Of a DNA stretch of 64,000 bases, positions 1 to 12,716 are shown in pieces (within the stretch, counting starts at the first letter, position 1; every line of letters starts with the position of its first letter). The stretch covers positions 295,001 to 359,000 of the forward strand of contig NW_027182880.1 in assembly GCF_041146395.1 (NCBI RefSeq). Direction: 5' to 3'. Made by a program: the position numbers and the translations under genes. The DNA comes from Eulemur rufifrons. Taxonomy: Eukaryota; Chordata; Mammalia; Primates; Lemuridae. Under the pieces are notes generated by a model. That model searched no databases and was not told the DNA's origin. It saw nothing but the letters and a program-made list of their open reading frames with translations.

Positions 1-1516
1 AAGATGAGGGGTTAGGGTTTGGTACACGGTTAGGGTTAAGTGTTAGGTTTAGGGTTGAAGATTAGGATTAGGGTTAGGATTAAAGGTTAGCGTGAGAGTT
101 AACGCTTAGGGTTAAGGTTAAGAGTTAGGGTTTAGGGTTAGGGTTAGGGTTAGGGTTAGTTTTAGGGTTAGAGTTATGTGCTATGGTTTGTGTTAGAGGT
201 TAGGGTGAGGTTTACTGGTGACGGTTAGGGTTACGTTTAGGGGTTAGCATTAGGGTTAGGGTTAGGGTTACGGTTAAGGGTAAGGTAAGGGTTAAGTGTT
301 GGGCTTAGGGTTAGGGTTTAGTGTTAGGGTTATCATTAAGGATTAGGGGTAGGGTCAGGGTTAAATGCTTGGGTGCGGGTAATGGTTAGGGTGAGTGTTA
401 AGTTTCACGGATAGGGTTAGTGTTAAGGGTTACGGGTAGGTTTAGGGATCAGGGTTAGAGTTAGCATTAGCGCTTAAGGTTAGGATTAGGCGGTAGGTTA
501 GACTTAGGGTTACATCTAGGCGTTAGGGTAAGGGCTAGTGTTAGGGTTAAGAGATAGGGTTAGGTTTAATGCTTAGGATTAGGGTTAGGGTTTGGGGTTA
601 AAGTAAGTGTTAGGGGTTAGGTTTAAGGATCAAAGATTAGGGTTATTTTTAGCTGTAGTGTTAGGGTTAGCGATAAGGGATCCCATTAGCATTAAGGGTC
701 TTCCTTACTGTAGGGTTAAGGGTTAGGCTTAGAGTTAAAGGTTAAGGTTAGGGTCAGTGTTAAGATTTACGGTGAGGGTTAACGGTTAGGGTAAAGGTTA
801 AGCGTTAGGGTTAGGGATTAGTGATTAGGGTTTTTGGTTAGTGTTCGGGTTAGCGGTTAGGAGTTAGTGTTTTATGAAGGGGTATGGTTAGAATTAGGAT
901 TGGGGTTAGAGTTAGGGTGAGGTATAGGGGTTAGGTTTAGGGGGTAGTTTTAGGGTAAAAGGATAGGATTAGGGTTACGGGTTGGGCTTAGGTTTAGGGT
1001 TAAAGTTTACTGCTAGGGTTAGGGATAGGGTTCAGGGTTACCTTTAGGGGTTATTGTTAGTGTTAGGTGTTAGGTTAGTGTCAGGGTTAGGTCTAGTCGT
1101 GAGGGTAAGGTTTAGGGTTAGCTTTAAGAGCTAGGGTTAGGTTTAATGGTTAGGATTAGGATTAGGGTTAAGGGTTAGGGTAAGGCTTAGGGGTTAGGGT
1201 GAAGGGTTAATGTTTTTGATAGGCATAGCGTTGAGGTTAGAAGTAAGGGTTACTGTCAGTGTTAGGGTTGTAGGTAGGGTTACGGTTAGGGTTAGCGGTT
1301 TAGAATTAGGGTTAGGGATTAGGTGTCACAGTGATGACTAGGAGATAGGGTTAGAATTATGGGATAGGGGTTGTTCTCAGGAAATGGGTTATGCATTAAC
1401 GTTAGGATAAGAGGTTAAAGTTAGGCGCACGGTGAGGTTTACGTGTTAAGGGGAGAAATAGGAACAAGGTTGGGTGTTATGTTCAGGGTTAGGGTTATCT
1501 GTTAAAGTTATTGTTT
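1..1516 (+). repeat. Partial 1.87-kb unit (3' part, before first complete core A)
   Basis: The window opens inside a unit: bases 1-60 match the text that lies ~350 bp after a core in later units. The piece runs up to the first core A. It carries the usual landmarks, including GGGATCCCATTAGCATTAAG near 668-690. Confidence 0.85.
135..155 (+). repeat. Perfect TTAGGG run with four GGG tracts (G-quadruplex candidate)
   Basis: Four GGG tracts are separated by TTA, the exact human-type telomeric G-quadruplex arrangement. This is the position in each unit where perfect hexamers persist. Comparable runs lie at 13322-13342, 17311-17331 and 20863-20883, and repeat every 3,534 bp at 24397, 27931, 31465 and 34999. 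Confidence 0.7.
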
Positions 1517-3387
1517 ATGCTTAGCGCACGGGCCCTGTCTGCATTAGGCGGGCGGGGGGAGTTTAGGGGGCTGGGATTGTACCCGGGAACCCACTCTATC
1601 ATACTCTGGGTATGGGCCCGTGGGTTTCATGCAGGACACAGTGGTAGAGCCTCCTTTCACGCATGGCGTGGGAGGATTGCAGGCTTTCTAAGCTCTAAGA
1701 AAGCAAGAAGTCTGAGAATGAGATTTAGGGTTAGGATTCTGGTTAGGGTTAAGGATGAAGTTTAGTGTTAGGGTGAGGGCTTATGGTTAGGAATTAGGGT
1801 TAGTGTTAAAGGTTACTCTTAAGTTTAACGGTTACACTTTGGTTTAGGGTTGAGGTTTACGGTTAGGGTTAAGATGAGGTGTTAGGTTATGTACAGGGTT
1901 AGGGTTAAGTGTTAGGTTTAGGGTTGAAGATTAGGATTAGGGTTAGGATTAAAGGTTAGTGTCAGAGTTAACGCTTAGGGTTAAGGTTAAGAGTTAGGGT
2001 TTAGGTTTAGGTTTAGGGTTAGGGTTAGTTTTAGGGTTAGAGTTATGTGCTATGGTTTGTGTTAGAGATTAGGGTTAGGTTTACTGTTGACGGTGAGGGT
2101 TACGTTTAGGGGTTAGCATTAGGGTTAGGGTTAAGGAATAGGATTAGGGTTAAGTGTTCGGCTTAGGATTAGGGTATAGTGTTAGGGTTATCATTAAGGA
2201 TTAGGATTAGGGTCAGGGTTAAATGCTTTGGTGCGGGTAATGGTTAGGGTCAGGGTTAAGGTTCACGGATAGGGTTAGTGTTAAGGGTTACGGGTAGGTT
2301 TAGGGTTCAGGGTTAGAGTTAGCATTAGGGCTTGAGGTTAGGATTAGGCGGTAGGTTAGATTTAGGGTTAGATCTAGGCGTTAGGGTAAGGGCTAGGGTT
2401 AGGGTTAAGAGATAGGGTTAGGTTTAATGCTTAGGATTAGGGTTAGGTTTTGGGGTTAAAGTAAGTGTTAGGGGTTAGGTTTAAGGATCAAAGGTTAGGG
2501 TTATTTTTAGCTGTAGTGTTAGGGTTAGGGATAAGAGATCCCATTAGCATTAAGGGTCTTCCTTACTGTAGGGTTAAGGGTTAGGCTTAGAGTTAAAGGT
2601 TAAGGTTAGGGTCACTGTTAAGATTTAGGGTGAGGGTTAACGGTTAGGGTAAAGGTTAAGCGTTAGGGTTAGGGATTAGTGATTAGGGTTTTTGGTTAGT
2701 GTTAGTGTTTGCGGTTAGGAGTTAGTGTTTTATGAAGGGGTATGGTTAGAATTAGGATTGGGGTTAGAGTTAGGGTGAGGTATAGGGGTTAGGTTTAGGG
2801 GTTAGTTTTAGGGTAAAAGGATAGGATTAGGGTTACGGGTTGGGCTTAGGTTTAGGGTTAAAGTTTACTGCTAGGGTTAGGGATAGGGTTCAGGGTTAGC
2901 TTTAGGGGTACTGGTTAGGGTTAGGTGTTAGGTTAGTGTCAGGGTTAGGTCTAGTCGTGAGGGTAAGGTTTACGGTTATCTTTAAGAACTAGGGTTAGGT
3001 TTAATAGTTAGGATTAGGATTAGGGTTAAGGGATAGGGTAAGGCTTAGGGGTTAGGCTGACGGGTTAGGGTCTACGGTTAGGGTTTTTGTTAGGCATAGC
3101 GTTGGGGTTAGAAGTAAGTATTACTGTCAGTGTTAGGGTTGTAGGTACGGCTACGGTTAGGGTTAGCGGTTTAGAATTAGGGTTAGGGATTAGGTGTCAC
3201 GGTGATGACTAGGAGATAGGGTTAGAATTATGGGATAGGGGTTGTTCTCAGGAAATGGGTTATGCATTAACGTTAGGATAAGAGGTTAAAGTTAGGCGCA
3301 CGGTGAGGTTTACGTGTTAAGGGGAGAAAAAGGAACAGGGTTGGGTATTATGTTTAGGGTTAGGGTTATCTGTTAAAGGTATTGTTT
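1517..3387 (+). repeat. 1.87-kb unit 1 (1,871 bp), core A at 1517-1727
   Basis: Core A includes a GC box-like GGGCGGGGGG at 1550-1559. The unit carries private variants AAGTTTAACGG near 1820, ATAAGAGATCCC at 2531 and GGGGTACTGG near 2905. All three recur in the unit at 7106, exactly 5,589 bp away. Confidence 0.88.
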
Positions 3388-5255
3388 ATGCTTAGCACAC
3401 GGGCCCTGTCTGCATTAGGCGGGCGGGGGGAGTTTAGGGGGCTGGGATTGTACCCGGGAACCCACTCTGTCATACTCTGGGTATGGGCCCGTGGGTTTCA
3501 TGCAGGACACAGTGGTAGAGCCTCCTTTCACGCATGGCATGGGAGGATTGCAGGCTTTCTAAACTCTAAGAAAGCAAGAAGTCTGAAAATTAGATTTAGG
3601 GTTAGGATTATGGTTAGGGTTAAGGATGAAGTTTAGTGTTAGGGTGAGGGCTTAGGGTTAGGGATTAGGGTTAGGGATAAAGGTTACTCTTAGGTTTAAA
3701 GGTTACACTTTGGTTTAGGGTGGAGGTTTACGGTTAGTGTTAAGATGAGGGGTTGGGGTTTGGTACAGGGTTAGGGTTAAGTGTTAGGTTTAGGGTTGAA
3801 GATTAGGATTACGGTTAGGATTAAAGGTTAGCGTGAGAGTTAACGCTTAGGGTTAAGGTTAAGTGTTAGGGTTTAGGGTTAGGGTTAGGCTTAGGGTTAG
3901 TTTTGGGTTAGAGTTATGTGCTATGGTTTGTGTTAGAGGTTAGGGTTAGGTTTACTGGTGACGGTTAGGGTTACGTTTAGGGGTTAGCATTACGGTTAGG
4001 GTTAAGGGAAAGGATTAGGGTTAAGTGTTGGGCTTAGGGTTAGGGTTTAGTGTTAGGGTTATCATTAAGGATTAGGGGTAGGGTCAGGGTTAAATGCTTG
4101 GGTGCGGTAATGGTTAGGATCAGGGTTAAGGTTCACGGATAGGGTTAGTGTTAAGGGTTACGGGTAGGTTTAGGGTTCAGGGTTAGAGTTAGCATTAGGG
4201 CTTAAGGTTAGGATTAGGCGGTAGGTTAGATTTAGGGTTAGATCTAGGCGTTAGGGTAAGGGCTAGCGTTAGGGTTAAGAGATAGGGTTAGGTTTAATGC
4301 TTAGGAATAGGGTTAGGTTTTGGGGTTAAAGTAAGTGTTAGGGGTTAGGTTTAAGGATCAAAGGTTAGGGTTATTTTTAGCTGTAGTGTTAGGGTAAGGG
4401 ATAAGGGATCCCATTAGCATTAAGGGTCTTCCTTACTGTAGGGTTAAGGGTTAGGCTTAGAGTTAAAGGTTAAGGTTAGGGTCAGTGTTAAGATTTAGGG
4501 TGAGGGTTAACGGTTAGGGTAAAGGTTAAGCGTTAGGGTTAGGGATTAGTGATTAGGGTTTTTGGTTAGTGTTAGGGTTAGCGGTTAGGAGTTAGTGTTT
4601 TATGAAGGGGTATGGTTAGAATTAGGATTGGGGTTAGAGTTAGGGTGAGGTATAGGGGTTAGGTTTAGGGGTTAGTTTTAGGGTAAAAGGATAGGATTAG
4701 GGTTACGGGTTGGGCTTAGGTTTAGAGTTAAAGTTTACTGCTAGGGTTAGGGAAAGGGTTCAGCGTTAGCTTTAGGGGTTCTGGTTAGGGTTAGGTGTTA
4801 GGTTAGTGTCAGGGTTAGGTCTAGTCGTGAGGGTAAGGTTTAGGGTTAGCTTTAAGAGCTAGGGTTAGGTTTAATGGTTAGGATTAGAATTAGGGTTAAG
4901 GGTTCGGGTAAGGCTTAGGGGTTGCGTGAAGGGTTAGGGTCAAGGTTAGGGTTTTTGTTAGGCATAGCGTTGGGGTTAGAAGTAAGGGTTACTGTCAGTG
5001 TTAGGGTTGTAGGTAGGGTTACGGTTAGGGTTAGTGGTTTAGAATTAGGGTTAGCGATTAGGTGTCACAGTGATGACTAGGAGATAGGTTTAGAATTATG
5101 GGATAGGGGTTGTTCTCAGGAAATGGGTTATGAATTAACGTTAGGATAAGAGGTTAAAGTTAGGCGCACGGTGATGTTTCCGTGTTAAGGGGAGAAATAG
5201 GAACAAGGTTGGGTGTTACGTTCAGGGTGAGGGTTATCTGTTAAAGGTATTGTTT
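3388..5255 (+). repeat. 1.87-kb unit 2 (1,868 bp), core A at 3388-3598
   Basis: The unit shares the private variant GGGTGGAGGTTTA (3718-3730, elsewhere GGTTGAGG) with the unit at 8977, one three-unit block downstream. Confidence 0.88.
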
Positions 5256-7105
5256 ATGCTTAGCGCACGGGCCCTGTCTGCATTAGGCGGGCGGGGGGAG
5301 TTTAGGGGCCTGGGATTGTACCCGGGAACCCACTCTATCATACTCTGGGTATGGGCCCATGGGTTTCATGCAGGACACAGTGGTAGAGTCTCCTTTCACG
5401 CATGGCATGGGAGGATTGCAGGCTTTCTAAACTCTAAGAAAGCAAGAAGTCTGAGAATTAGGTTTAGGGGTAGGATTATGGTTAGGGTTAAGGATGAAGT
5501 TTAGTGTTAGGGTGAGGGCTTAGGGTTAGGGATTAGGGTTAGGGTTAAAGGCTACTCTTAGGTTTAACGGTTACACTTTGGTTTAGGGTTCAGGTTTACG
5601 TTTACGGTTAAGAAGAGGGGTTAGGGTTTGGTACAGGGTTAGGGTTAAGTGTTAGGTTTAGGGTTGAAGATTAGGATTAGGGTTAGGATTGAAGGTTAGC
5701 GTGAGAGTTAACGCTTAGGGTTAATGTTAAGAGTCAGGGTTTAGGGTTAGGGTTAGGGTTCGTTTTAGGGTTAGAGTTATGTGCTATGGTTTGTGTTAGA
5801 GGTTAGGGTTAGGTTTACTGGTGACGGTGAGGGTTACGTTTAGGGGTTAACATTAGGGTTAGGGTTAAGGGATAGGATTAGGTTAATTGTTGGGCTTAGG
5901 GTTAGGGTTTAGTGTTAGGGTTAGCATTAAGGATTGGGGTTAGGTTCAGGGTTAAATGCTTGGGTGCGGGTAATGGTTAGGGTCAGGGATAAGGTTCACG
6001 GACAGGGTTAGTGTTAAGTGTTACCGGTAGGTTTAGGGTTCAGGGTTAGAGTTAGTATTAGGGCTTAAGGTTAGGATTAGGCGGTAGGTTAGATTTAGGG
6101 TTAGATCTAGGCGTTAGGGTAAGAGCTAGCGTTAGGGTTAAGAGATAGGGTTAGGTTTAGTGCTTAGGATTAGGGTTAGGGTTTGAGGTTAAAGTAAGTG
6201 TTAGGGGTTAGGTTTAAGGATCAAAGGTTAGGGTTATTTTTAGCTGTAGTGTTAGGGTTAGCAATAAGGGATCCCATTAGCATTAAGGGTCTTCCTTACT
6301 GTAGGGTTAAGGGTTAGGCTTAGAGTTAAAGGTTAAGGTTAGGGTCACTGTTAAGATTTAGGGTGAGGGTTAATGGTTAGGGTAAAGGTTAAGCGTTAGG
6401 GTTAGGGATTAGTGATTAGGGTTTTTGGTTAGTGTTAGTGTTAGCGGTTAGGAGTTAGTGTTTTATGAAGGGGTATGGTTAGAATTAGGATTGGGGTTAG
6501 AGTTAGGGTGAGGTATAGGGGTTAGGTTTAGGGGTTAGTTTTAGGGTAAAAGGATAGGATTAGGGTTAGGGTTGGGCTTAGGTTTAGGGTTAAAGTTTAC
6601 TGCTAGGGTTCAGGGTTACATTTAGGGGTTCTGGTTAGGGTTAGGTCTTAGGTTAGTGTCAGGGTTAGGTCTAGTCGTGAGGGTAAGTTTTAGGGTTAGC
6701 TTTAACAGCTAGGTTAGGTTTAATGGTTAGTATTAGGATTAGGGATAAGGGTTAGGGTAAGGCTTAGGGGTTATGCTAAAAGGTTAGGGTCAAGGGTAGG
6801 GTTTTTCTTAGGAATAGCGTTGGGGTTAGAAGTAAGGGTTACTGTCAGTGTTAGGGTTGTAGGTAGGGTTACGGTTAGGGTTAGCGGTTTAGAATTAGGG
6901 TTAGCGATTAGGAGTCACAGTGATGACTAGGAGATAGGGTTAGAATTATGGGATAGGGGTTGTTCTCAGGAAATGGGTTATGCATTAACGTTAGGATAAG
7001 AGGTTAAAGTTAGGCGCACGGTGAGGTTTCCGTGTTAAGGGGAGAAATAGGAACAGGGTTGGGTGTTATCTTCAGGGTTAGGGTTATCAGTTAAAGGTAT
7101 TGTTT
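5256..7105 (+). repeat. 1.87-kb unit 3 (1,850 bp), core A at 5256-5466
   Basis: This is the shortest intact unit. It lacks about 12 bp at ~6606, where TGCTAGGGTTCAGGG replaces a longer text in other units. The private variant TTCAGGTTTACGTTTACGG at 5589 recurs at 11180. Confidence 0.88.
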
Positions 7106-8976
7106 ATGCTTAGCGCACGGGCAGTGTCTGCATTAGGCGGGCGGGGGGAGTTTAGGGGGCTGGGATTGTACCCGGGAACCCACTCTATCATACTCTGGGT
7201 ATGGGCCCGTGGGTTTCATGCAGGACACAGTGGTAGAGCCTCCTTTCACGCATGGCATGGGAGGATTGCAGGCTTTCTAAACTCTAAGAAAGCAAGAAGT
7301 CTGAGAATTAGATTTAGTGTTAGGATTCTGGTTAGAGTTAAGGATGAAGTTTAGTGTTAGGGTGAGGGCTTAGGGTTAGGGATTAGGGTTAGGGTTAAAA
7401 GTTACTCTTAAGTTTAACGGTTACACTTTGGTTTAGGGTTGAGGTTAACGGTTAGGGTTACGATGAGGGGTTAGGGTTTGGTACAGGGTTAGGGTTAAGT
7501 GTTAGGTTTAGGGTTGAAGATTAGGATTAGGGTTAGGATTAAAGGTTAGCGTGAGAGTTAACGCTTAGGGTTAAGGTTAAGAGTTAGGTTTTAGGTTTAG
7601 GGTTACGCTTAGGGTTAGTTTTGGGTTAGAGTTATGTGCTATGGTTTGTGTTAGAGGTTAGGGTTAGGTTTACTGGTCACGGTTAGGGTTACGTTTAGGG
7701 GTTAGCATTAGGGTTAGGGTTAAGGGATAGGATTAGGGTTAAGTGTTGGGCTTAGGGTTAGGGTTTAGTGTTAGGGTTATCATTAAGGATTAGTGGTAGG
7801 GTCAGGGTTAAATGCTTGGGTGCGGGTAATGGTTAGGGTCAGGGTTAAAGTTCACGGATAGGGTTAGTGTTAAGGGTTACGGGTAGGTTTAGGGTTCAGG
7901 GTTAGAGTTAGCATTAGGGCTTAAGGTTAGGATTAGGCGGTAGGTTAGATTTAGGGTTAGATCTAGGCGTTAGGGTAAGGGCTAGCGTTAGGGTTAAGAG
8001 ATAGGGTTAGGTTTAATGCTTAGGATTAGGGTTAGGGTTTGGGGTTAAAGTAAGTGTTAGGGGATAGGTTTAAGGATCCAAGGTTAGGGTTATTTTTAGC
8101 TGTAGTGTTATGGTTAGGGATAAGAGATCCCATTAGCATTAAGGGTCTTCCTTACTGTAGGGTTAAGGGTTAGGCTTAGAGTTAAAGTTGAAGGTTAGGG
8201 TCAGTGTTAAGATTTAGGGTGAGGGTTAACGGTTAGGGTAAAGGTTAAGCGTTAGGGTTAGGGATTAGTTATTAGGGTTTTTGGTTAGTGTTAGCGTTAG
8301 CGGTTAGGAGTTAGTGTTTTATGAAGGGGTATGGTTAGAATTAGGATTGGGGTTAGAGTTAGGATGAGGTATAGGAGTTAGGTTTAGGGGTTAGTTTTAG
8401 GGTAAAAGGATAGGATTAGGGTTACGGGTTGGGCTTAGGTTTAGGGTTAAAGTTTACTGCTAGGGTTAGGGATAGGGTTCAGGGTTAGCTTTAGGGGTAC
8501 TGGTTAGGGTTAGGTGTTAGGTTACTGTCAGGGTTAGGTCTAGTCGTGAGGGTAAGGTTTAGGGTTATCTTTAAGAGCTAGGGTTAGCTTTAATAGTTAG
8601 GATTAGGATTAGGGTTAAGGGATAGGGTAAGGCTTAGGGGTTAGGCTGACAGGTTAGGGTATAGGGTTAGGGTTTTTGTTAGGCATAGCGTTGGGGTTAG
8701 AAGTAAGGGTTACTGTCAGTGTTAGGGTTGTAGGTACGGCTATGGTTAGGGTTAGCGGTTTAGAATTAGGGTTAGGGATTAGGTGTCACAGTGATGACTA
8801 GGAGATAGGGTTAGAATTTTGGGATAGGGGTTGTTCTCAGGAAATGGGTTATGCATTAACGTTAGGATAAGAGGTTAAAGTTAGTCGCACGGTGAGGTTT
8901 ACGTGTTAAAGGGAGAAATAGGAACAGGGTTGGGTGTTATGTTCAGGGTTAGGGTTATCTGTTAAAGGTATTGTTT
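7106..8976 (+). repeat. 1.87-kb unit 4 (1,871 bp), core A at 7106-7316
   Basis: This is the partner of unit 1 at an offset of 5,589 bp. Its core reads GGGCAGTGTCTG where most read GGGCCCTGTCTG, a variant it shares with the core at 16823. Confidence 0.88.
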
Positions 8977-10846
8977 ATGCTTAGGGCACGGGCCCTGTCT
9001 GCATTAGGCGGGCGGGGGGAGTTTAGGGGGCTGGGATTGTACCCGGGAACCCACTCTATCATACTCTGGGTATGGGCCCATGGGTTTCATGCAGGACACA
9101 GTGGTAGAGCCTCCTTTCACGCATGGCATGGGAGGATTGCAGGCTTTCTAAACTCTAAGAAAGCAAGAAGTCTGAGAATTAGATTTAGGGTTAGGATTAT
9201 GGTTAGGGTTAAGGAGAAGTTTAGTGTTAGGGTGAGGGCTTAGGGTTAGGGATTACGGTTAGGGTTAAAGGTTACTCTTAGGTTTAACGGTTACACTTTG
9301 GTTTCGGGTGGAGGTTTACAGTTAGGGTTAAGATGAGGGGTTAGGGTTTGGTACAAGGTTAGGGTTAAGTGTTAGGTTTAGGGTTGACGATTTGGATTAG
9401 GGTTAGGATTAAAGTTTAGCGTGAGAGTTAACGCTTAGGGATAAGGTTAAGAGTTAGGGTTTAGGGTTAGGGTTAGGGTTAGGGTTTGTTTTAGGTTTAG
9501 AGTTATGTGCTATGGTTTGTGTTAGAGGTTAGGGTTAGGTTTACTGGTCACGGTTTTGGTTACGTTTAGGGGTTAGCATTAGGGTTAGGGTGAAGGGATA
9601 GGATTAGGGTTAAGTGTTGGGCTTAGGGTTAGGGTTTAGTGTTAGGGTTATCATTAAGGATTAGGGGTACGGTCAGGTTTAAATGCTTGGCTGCGGGTAA
9701 TGGTTAGGGTCAGGGTTAAGGTTCAAGGTTAGGGTTACTGTTAAGGGTTACGGGTAGGTTTTGGGTTCAGGGTTAGAGTTAGCATTAGGGCTTAAGGTTA
9801 GGATTAGGCGGTAGGTGAGATTTAGAGTTAGATCAAGGCGTTAGGGTAAGGGCTAGCGTTAGGGTTAAGAGATAGGGTTAGGTTTAATGCTTAGGATTAG
9901 GGTTAGGGTTTGGGGTTAAAGTAATTGTTAGGAGTTAGGTTTAAGGATCAAAGGTTAGGGTTATTTTGAGCTGTAGTGTTAGGGTTAGGGATATGGGATA
10001 CCATTAGCATTAAGGGTCTTCCTTACTGTAGGGTTAAGGGTTAGCCTTAGAGTTAAAGGTTAAGGTTAGGGTCAGTGTTAAGATTTAGGGTGAGGGTTAA
10101 CGGTTAGGGTAAAGGTTAAGCGTTAGGGTTAGGGATTAGTGATTAGGGTTTTTGGTTAGTGTCAGGGATAGCGGTTAGGAGTTAGTGTTTTATGAAGGGG
10201 TATGGTTAGAATTAGGATTGGGGTTAGAGTTAGGGTGAGGTATAGGGGTTAGCTTTAGGGGTTAGTTTTAGGGTAAAATGATAGGATTAGGGTTACGGGT
10301 TGGGCTTAGGTTTAGGGTTAAAGTTTTCTGCTAGGGTTAGGGATAGGGTTCAGGGTTAGCTTTAGGGGTTCTGGTTAGGGTTAGGTGTTAGGTTAGTGTC
10401 AGGGTTAGGTCCAGTCGTGAGGGTAAGGTTTAGGGTTAGCTTTAAGAGCTAGGGTTAGGTTCAATGGTTAGCATTAGGATTAGGGTTAAGGGTTAGGGTA
10501 AGGCTTAGGGGTTAGGGTGAAGGGTTAGGGTCAAGGGTTAGAGTTCTGTTAGGCATAGCGTTGGGGTTAGAAGTAAGGGTTACTGTCAGTCTTAGGGTTG
10601 TAGGTAGGGTTACAGTTAGGGTTAGTGGTTTAGAATTAGGGTTAGGGATTAGGTGTCACAGTGATGACTAGGAGATAGGGTTAGAATTATGGGATAGGGG
10701 TTGTTCTCAGGAAATGGGTTATGCATTAACGTTAGGATAAGAGGTTAAAGTTAGGCGCACGGTGAGGTTTACGTGTTAAGGGGAGAAATAGGAACAGGGT
10801 TGGGTGTTATGTTCAGGGTTAGGGTTATCTGTTAAAGGTATTGTTT
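8977..10846 (+). repeat. 1.87-kb unit 5 (1,870 bp), core A at 8977-9187
   Basis: This is the partner of unit 2, with GGTGGAGG at 9308. It also shares GACGATTTGGATTAGG (near 9386) and GGCTGCGGG (near 9688) with its right neighbour, so exchange has occurred within the array. Confidence 0.88.
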
Positions 10847-11320
10847 ATGCTTAGCGCATGGGCCCTGTCTGCATTAGGCGGGTGGGGGGAGTTTAGGGGG
10901 CTGGGATTGTACCCGGGAACCCACTCTATCATACTCTGGGTATGGGCCCATGGGTTTCATGCAGGACACATTGGTAGAGTCTCCTTTCACGCATGGCATG
11001 GGAGGATTGCAGGCTTTCTAAACTCTAAGAAAGCAAGAAGTCTGAGAATTAGATTTAGGGTTAGGATTCTGGTTAGGGTTAAGGATGAAGTTTAGTGTTA
11101 GGGTGAGGGCTTAGGGTTAGGGATTAGGGTTAGGGTTAAAGGTTACTCTGAGGTTTAACGGTTACACTTTGGTTTAGGGTTCAGGTTTACGTTTACGGTT
11201 AAGATTAGGGGTTAGGGTTTGGTACAGGGTTAGGGTTAAGTGTTAGGTTTAGGGTTGACGATTTGGATTAGGGTTAGGATTAAAGGTTAGCGTGAGAGTT
11301 AACGCTTAGGGATAAGGTTA

Positions 11321-11352
<32 letters not shown>

Positions 11353-12716
11353 CTGTTAGTTTTAGGTTTAGAGTTATGTGCTATGGTTTGTGTTAGAGGT
11401 TAGGGTTAGGTTTACTGGTCACGGTTAGGGTTACGTTTAGGGGTTAGCATTAGGGTTAGGGTGAAGGTATAGGATTAGGGTTAAGTGTTGGGCTTAGGGT
11501 TAGGGTTTAGTGTTAGGGTTATCATTAAGGATTAGGGGTAGGGTCTGGTTTAAATGCTTGGCTGCGGGTAATGGTTAGGGTCAGGGTTAAGGTTCAAGGA
11601 TAGGGTTACTGTTAAGGGTTGCGGGTAGGTTTAGGATTCAGGGTTAGAGTTAGCATTAGGGCTTAAGGTTAGGATTAGGCGGTAGGTTAGATTTAGGGTT
11701 AGATCTAGGCGTTAGGGTAAGGGCTAGCATTAGGGTTAAGAGATAGGGTTAGGTTTAATGCTTAGGATTAGGGTTAGGGTTTGGGGTTAAAGTAAGTGTT
11801 AGGGGTTAGGTTTAAGGATCAAAGGTTAGGGATATTTTTAGCTGTAGTGTTAGGGTTAGGGATAAGTGATCCCATTAGCATTAAGGGTCTTCCTTACTGT
11901 AGGGTTAAGGGTTAGGCTTAGAGTTAAAGCTTAAGGTTAGGGTCAGTGTTAAGATTTAGGGTGAGGGTTAACGGTTAGGGTAAAGGTTAAGCGTTAGGGT
12001 TAGGAATTAGTGATTAGGGTTTTTGGTTAGTGTCAGGGATAGCGGTTAGGAGTTAGTGTTTTATGAAGGGGTATGGTTAGAATTAGGATTGGGGTTAGAG
12101 TTAGGGTGAGGTATAGGGGTTAGGTTTAGGGGTCAGTTCTAGGGTAAAAGGATAGGATTAGGGTTACGGGTTGGGCTTAGGTTTAGGGTTAAAGTTTACT
12201 GCTAGGGTTAGGGATAGGGTTCAGGGTTAGCTTTAGGGGTTCTGGTTAGGTTTAGGTGTTAGGTTAGTGTCAGGGTTAGGTCTAGTCGTGAGGGTAAGGT
12301 TTAGGCTTAGCTTTAAGAGCTAGGGTTAGGTTTAATGGTTAGGATTAGGATTAGGGTTAAGGGTTAGGGTAAGGCTTAGGGGTTAGGGTGAAGGGTTAGG
12401 GTCAAGGGTTAGGGTTTTTGTTAGGCATAGCGTTGGGGTTAGAAGTAAGGGTTACTGTCAGTGTTAGGGTTGTAGGTAGGGTTACGGTTAGGGTTAGTGG
12501 TATAGAATTAGGGTTAGGGATTAGGTGTCACAGTGATGACTAGGAGATAGGGTTAGAATTATGGGATAGGGGTTGTTTCAGGAAATGGGTTATGCATTAA
12601 CGTTAGGATAAGAGGTTAAAGTTAGGCGCACGGTGAGGTTTACGTTTTAAGGGGAGAAATAGGAACAGGGTTGGGTGTTATGTTCAGGTTAGGGTTATCT
12701 GTTAAAGGTATTGTTT
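10847..12716 (+). repeat. 1.87-kb unit 6 (1,870 bp), core A at 10847-11057
   Basis: This is the partner of unit 3, with TTCAGGTTTACGTTTACGG at 11180. The core has GGGTGGGGGG instead of GGGCGGGGGG, so a CpG within the GC box-like motif is lost. Confidence 0.88.
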
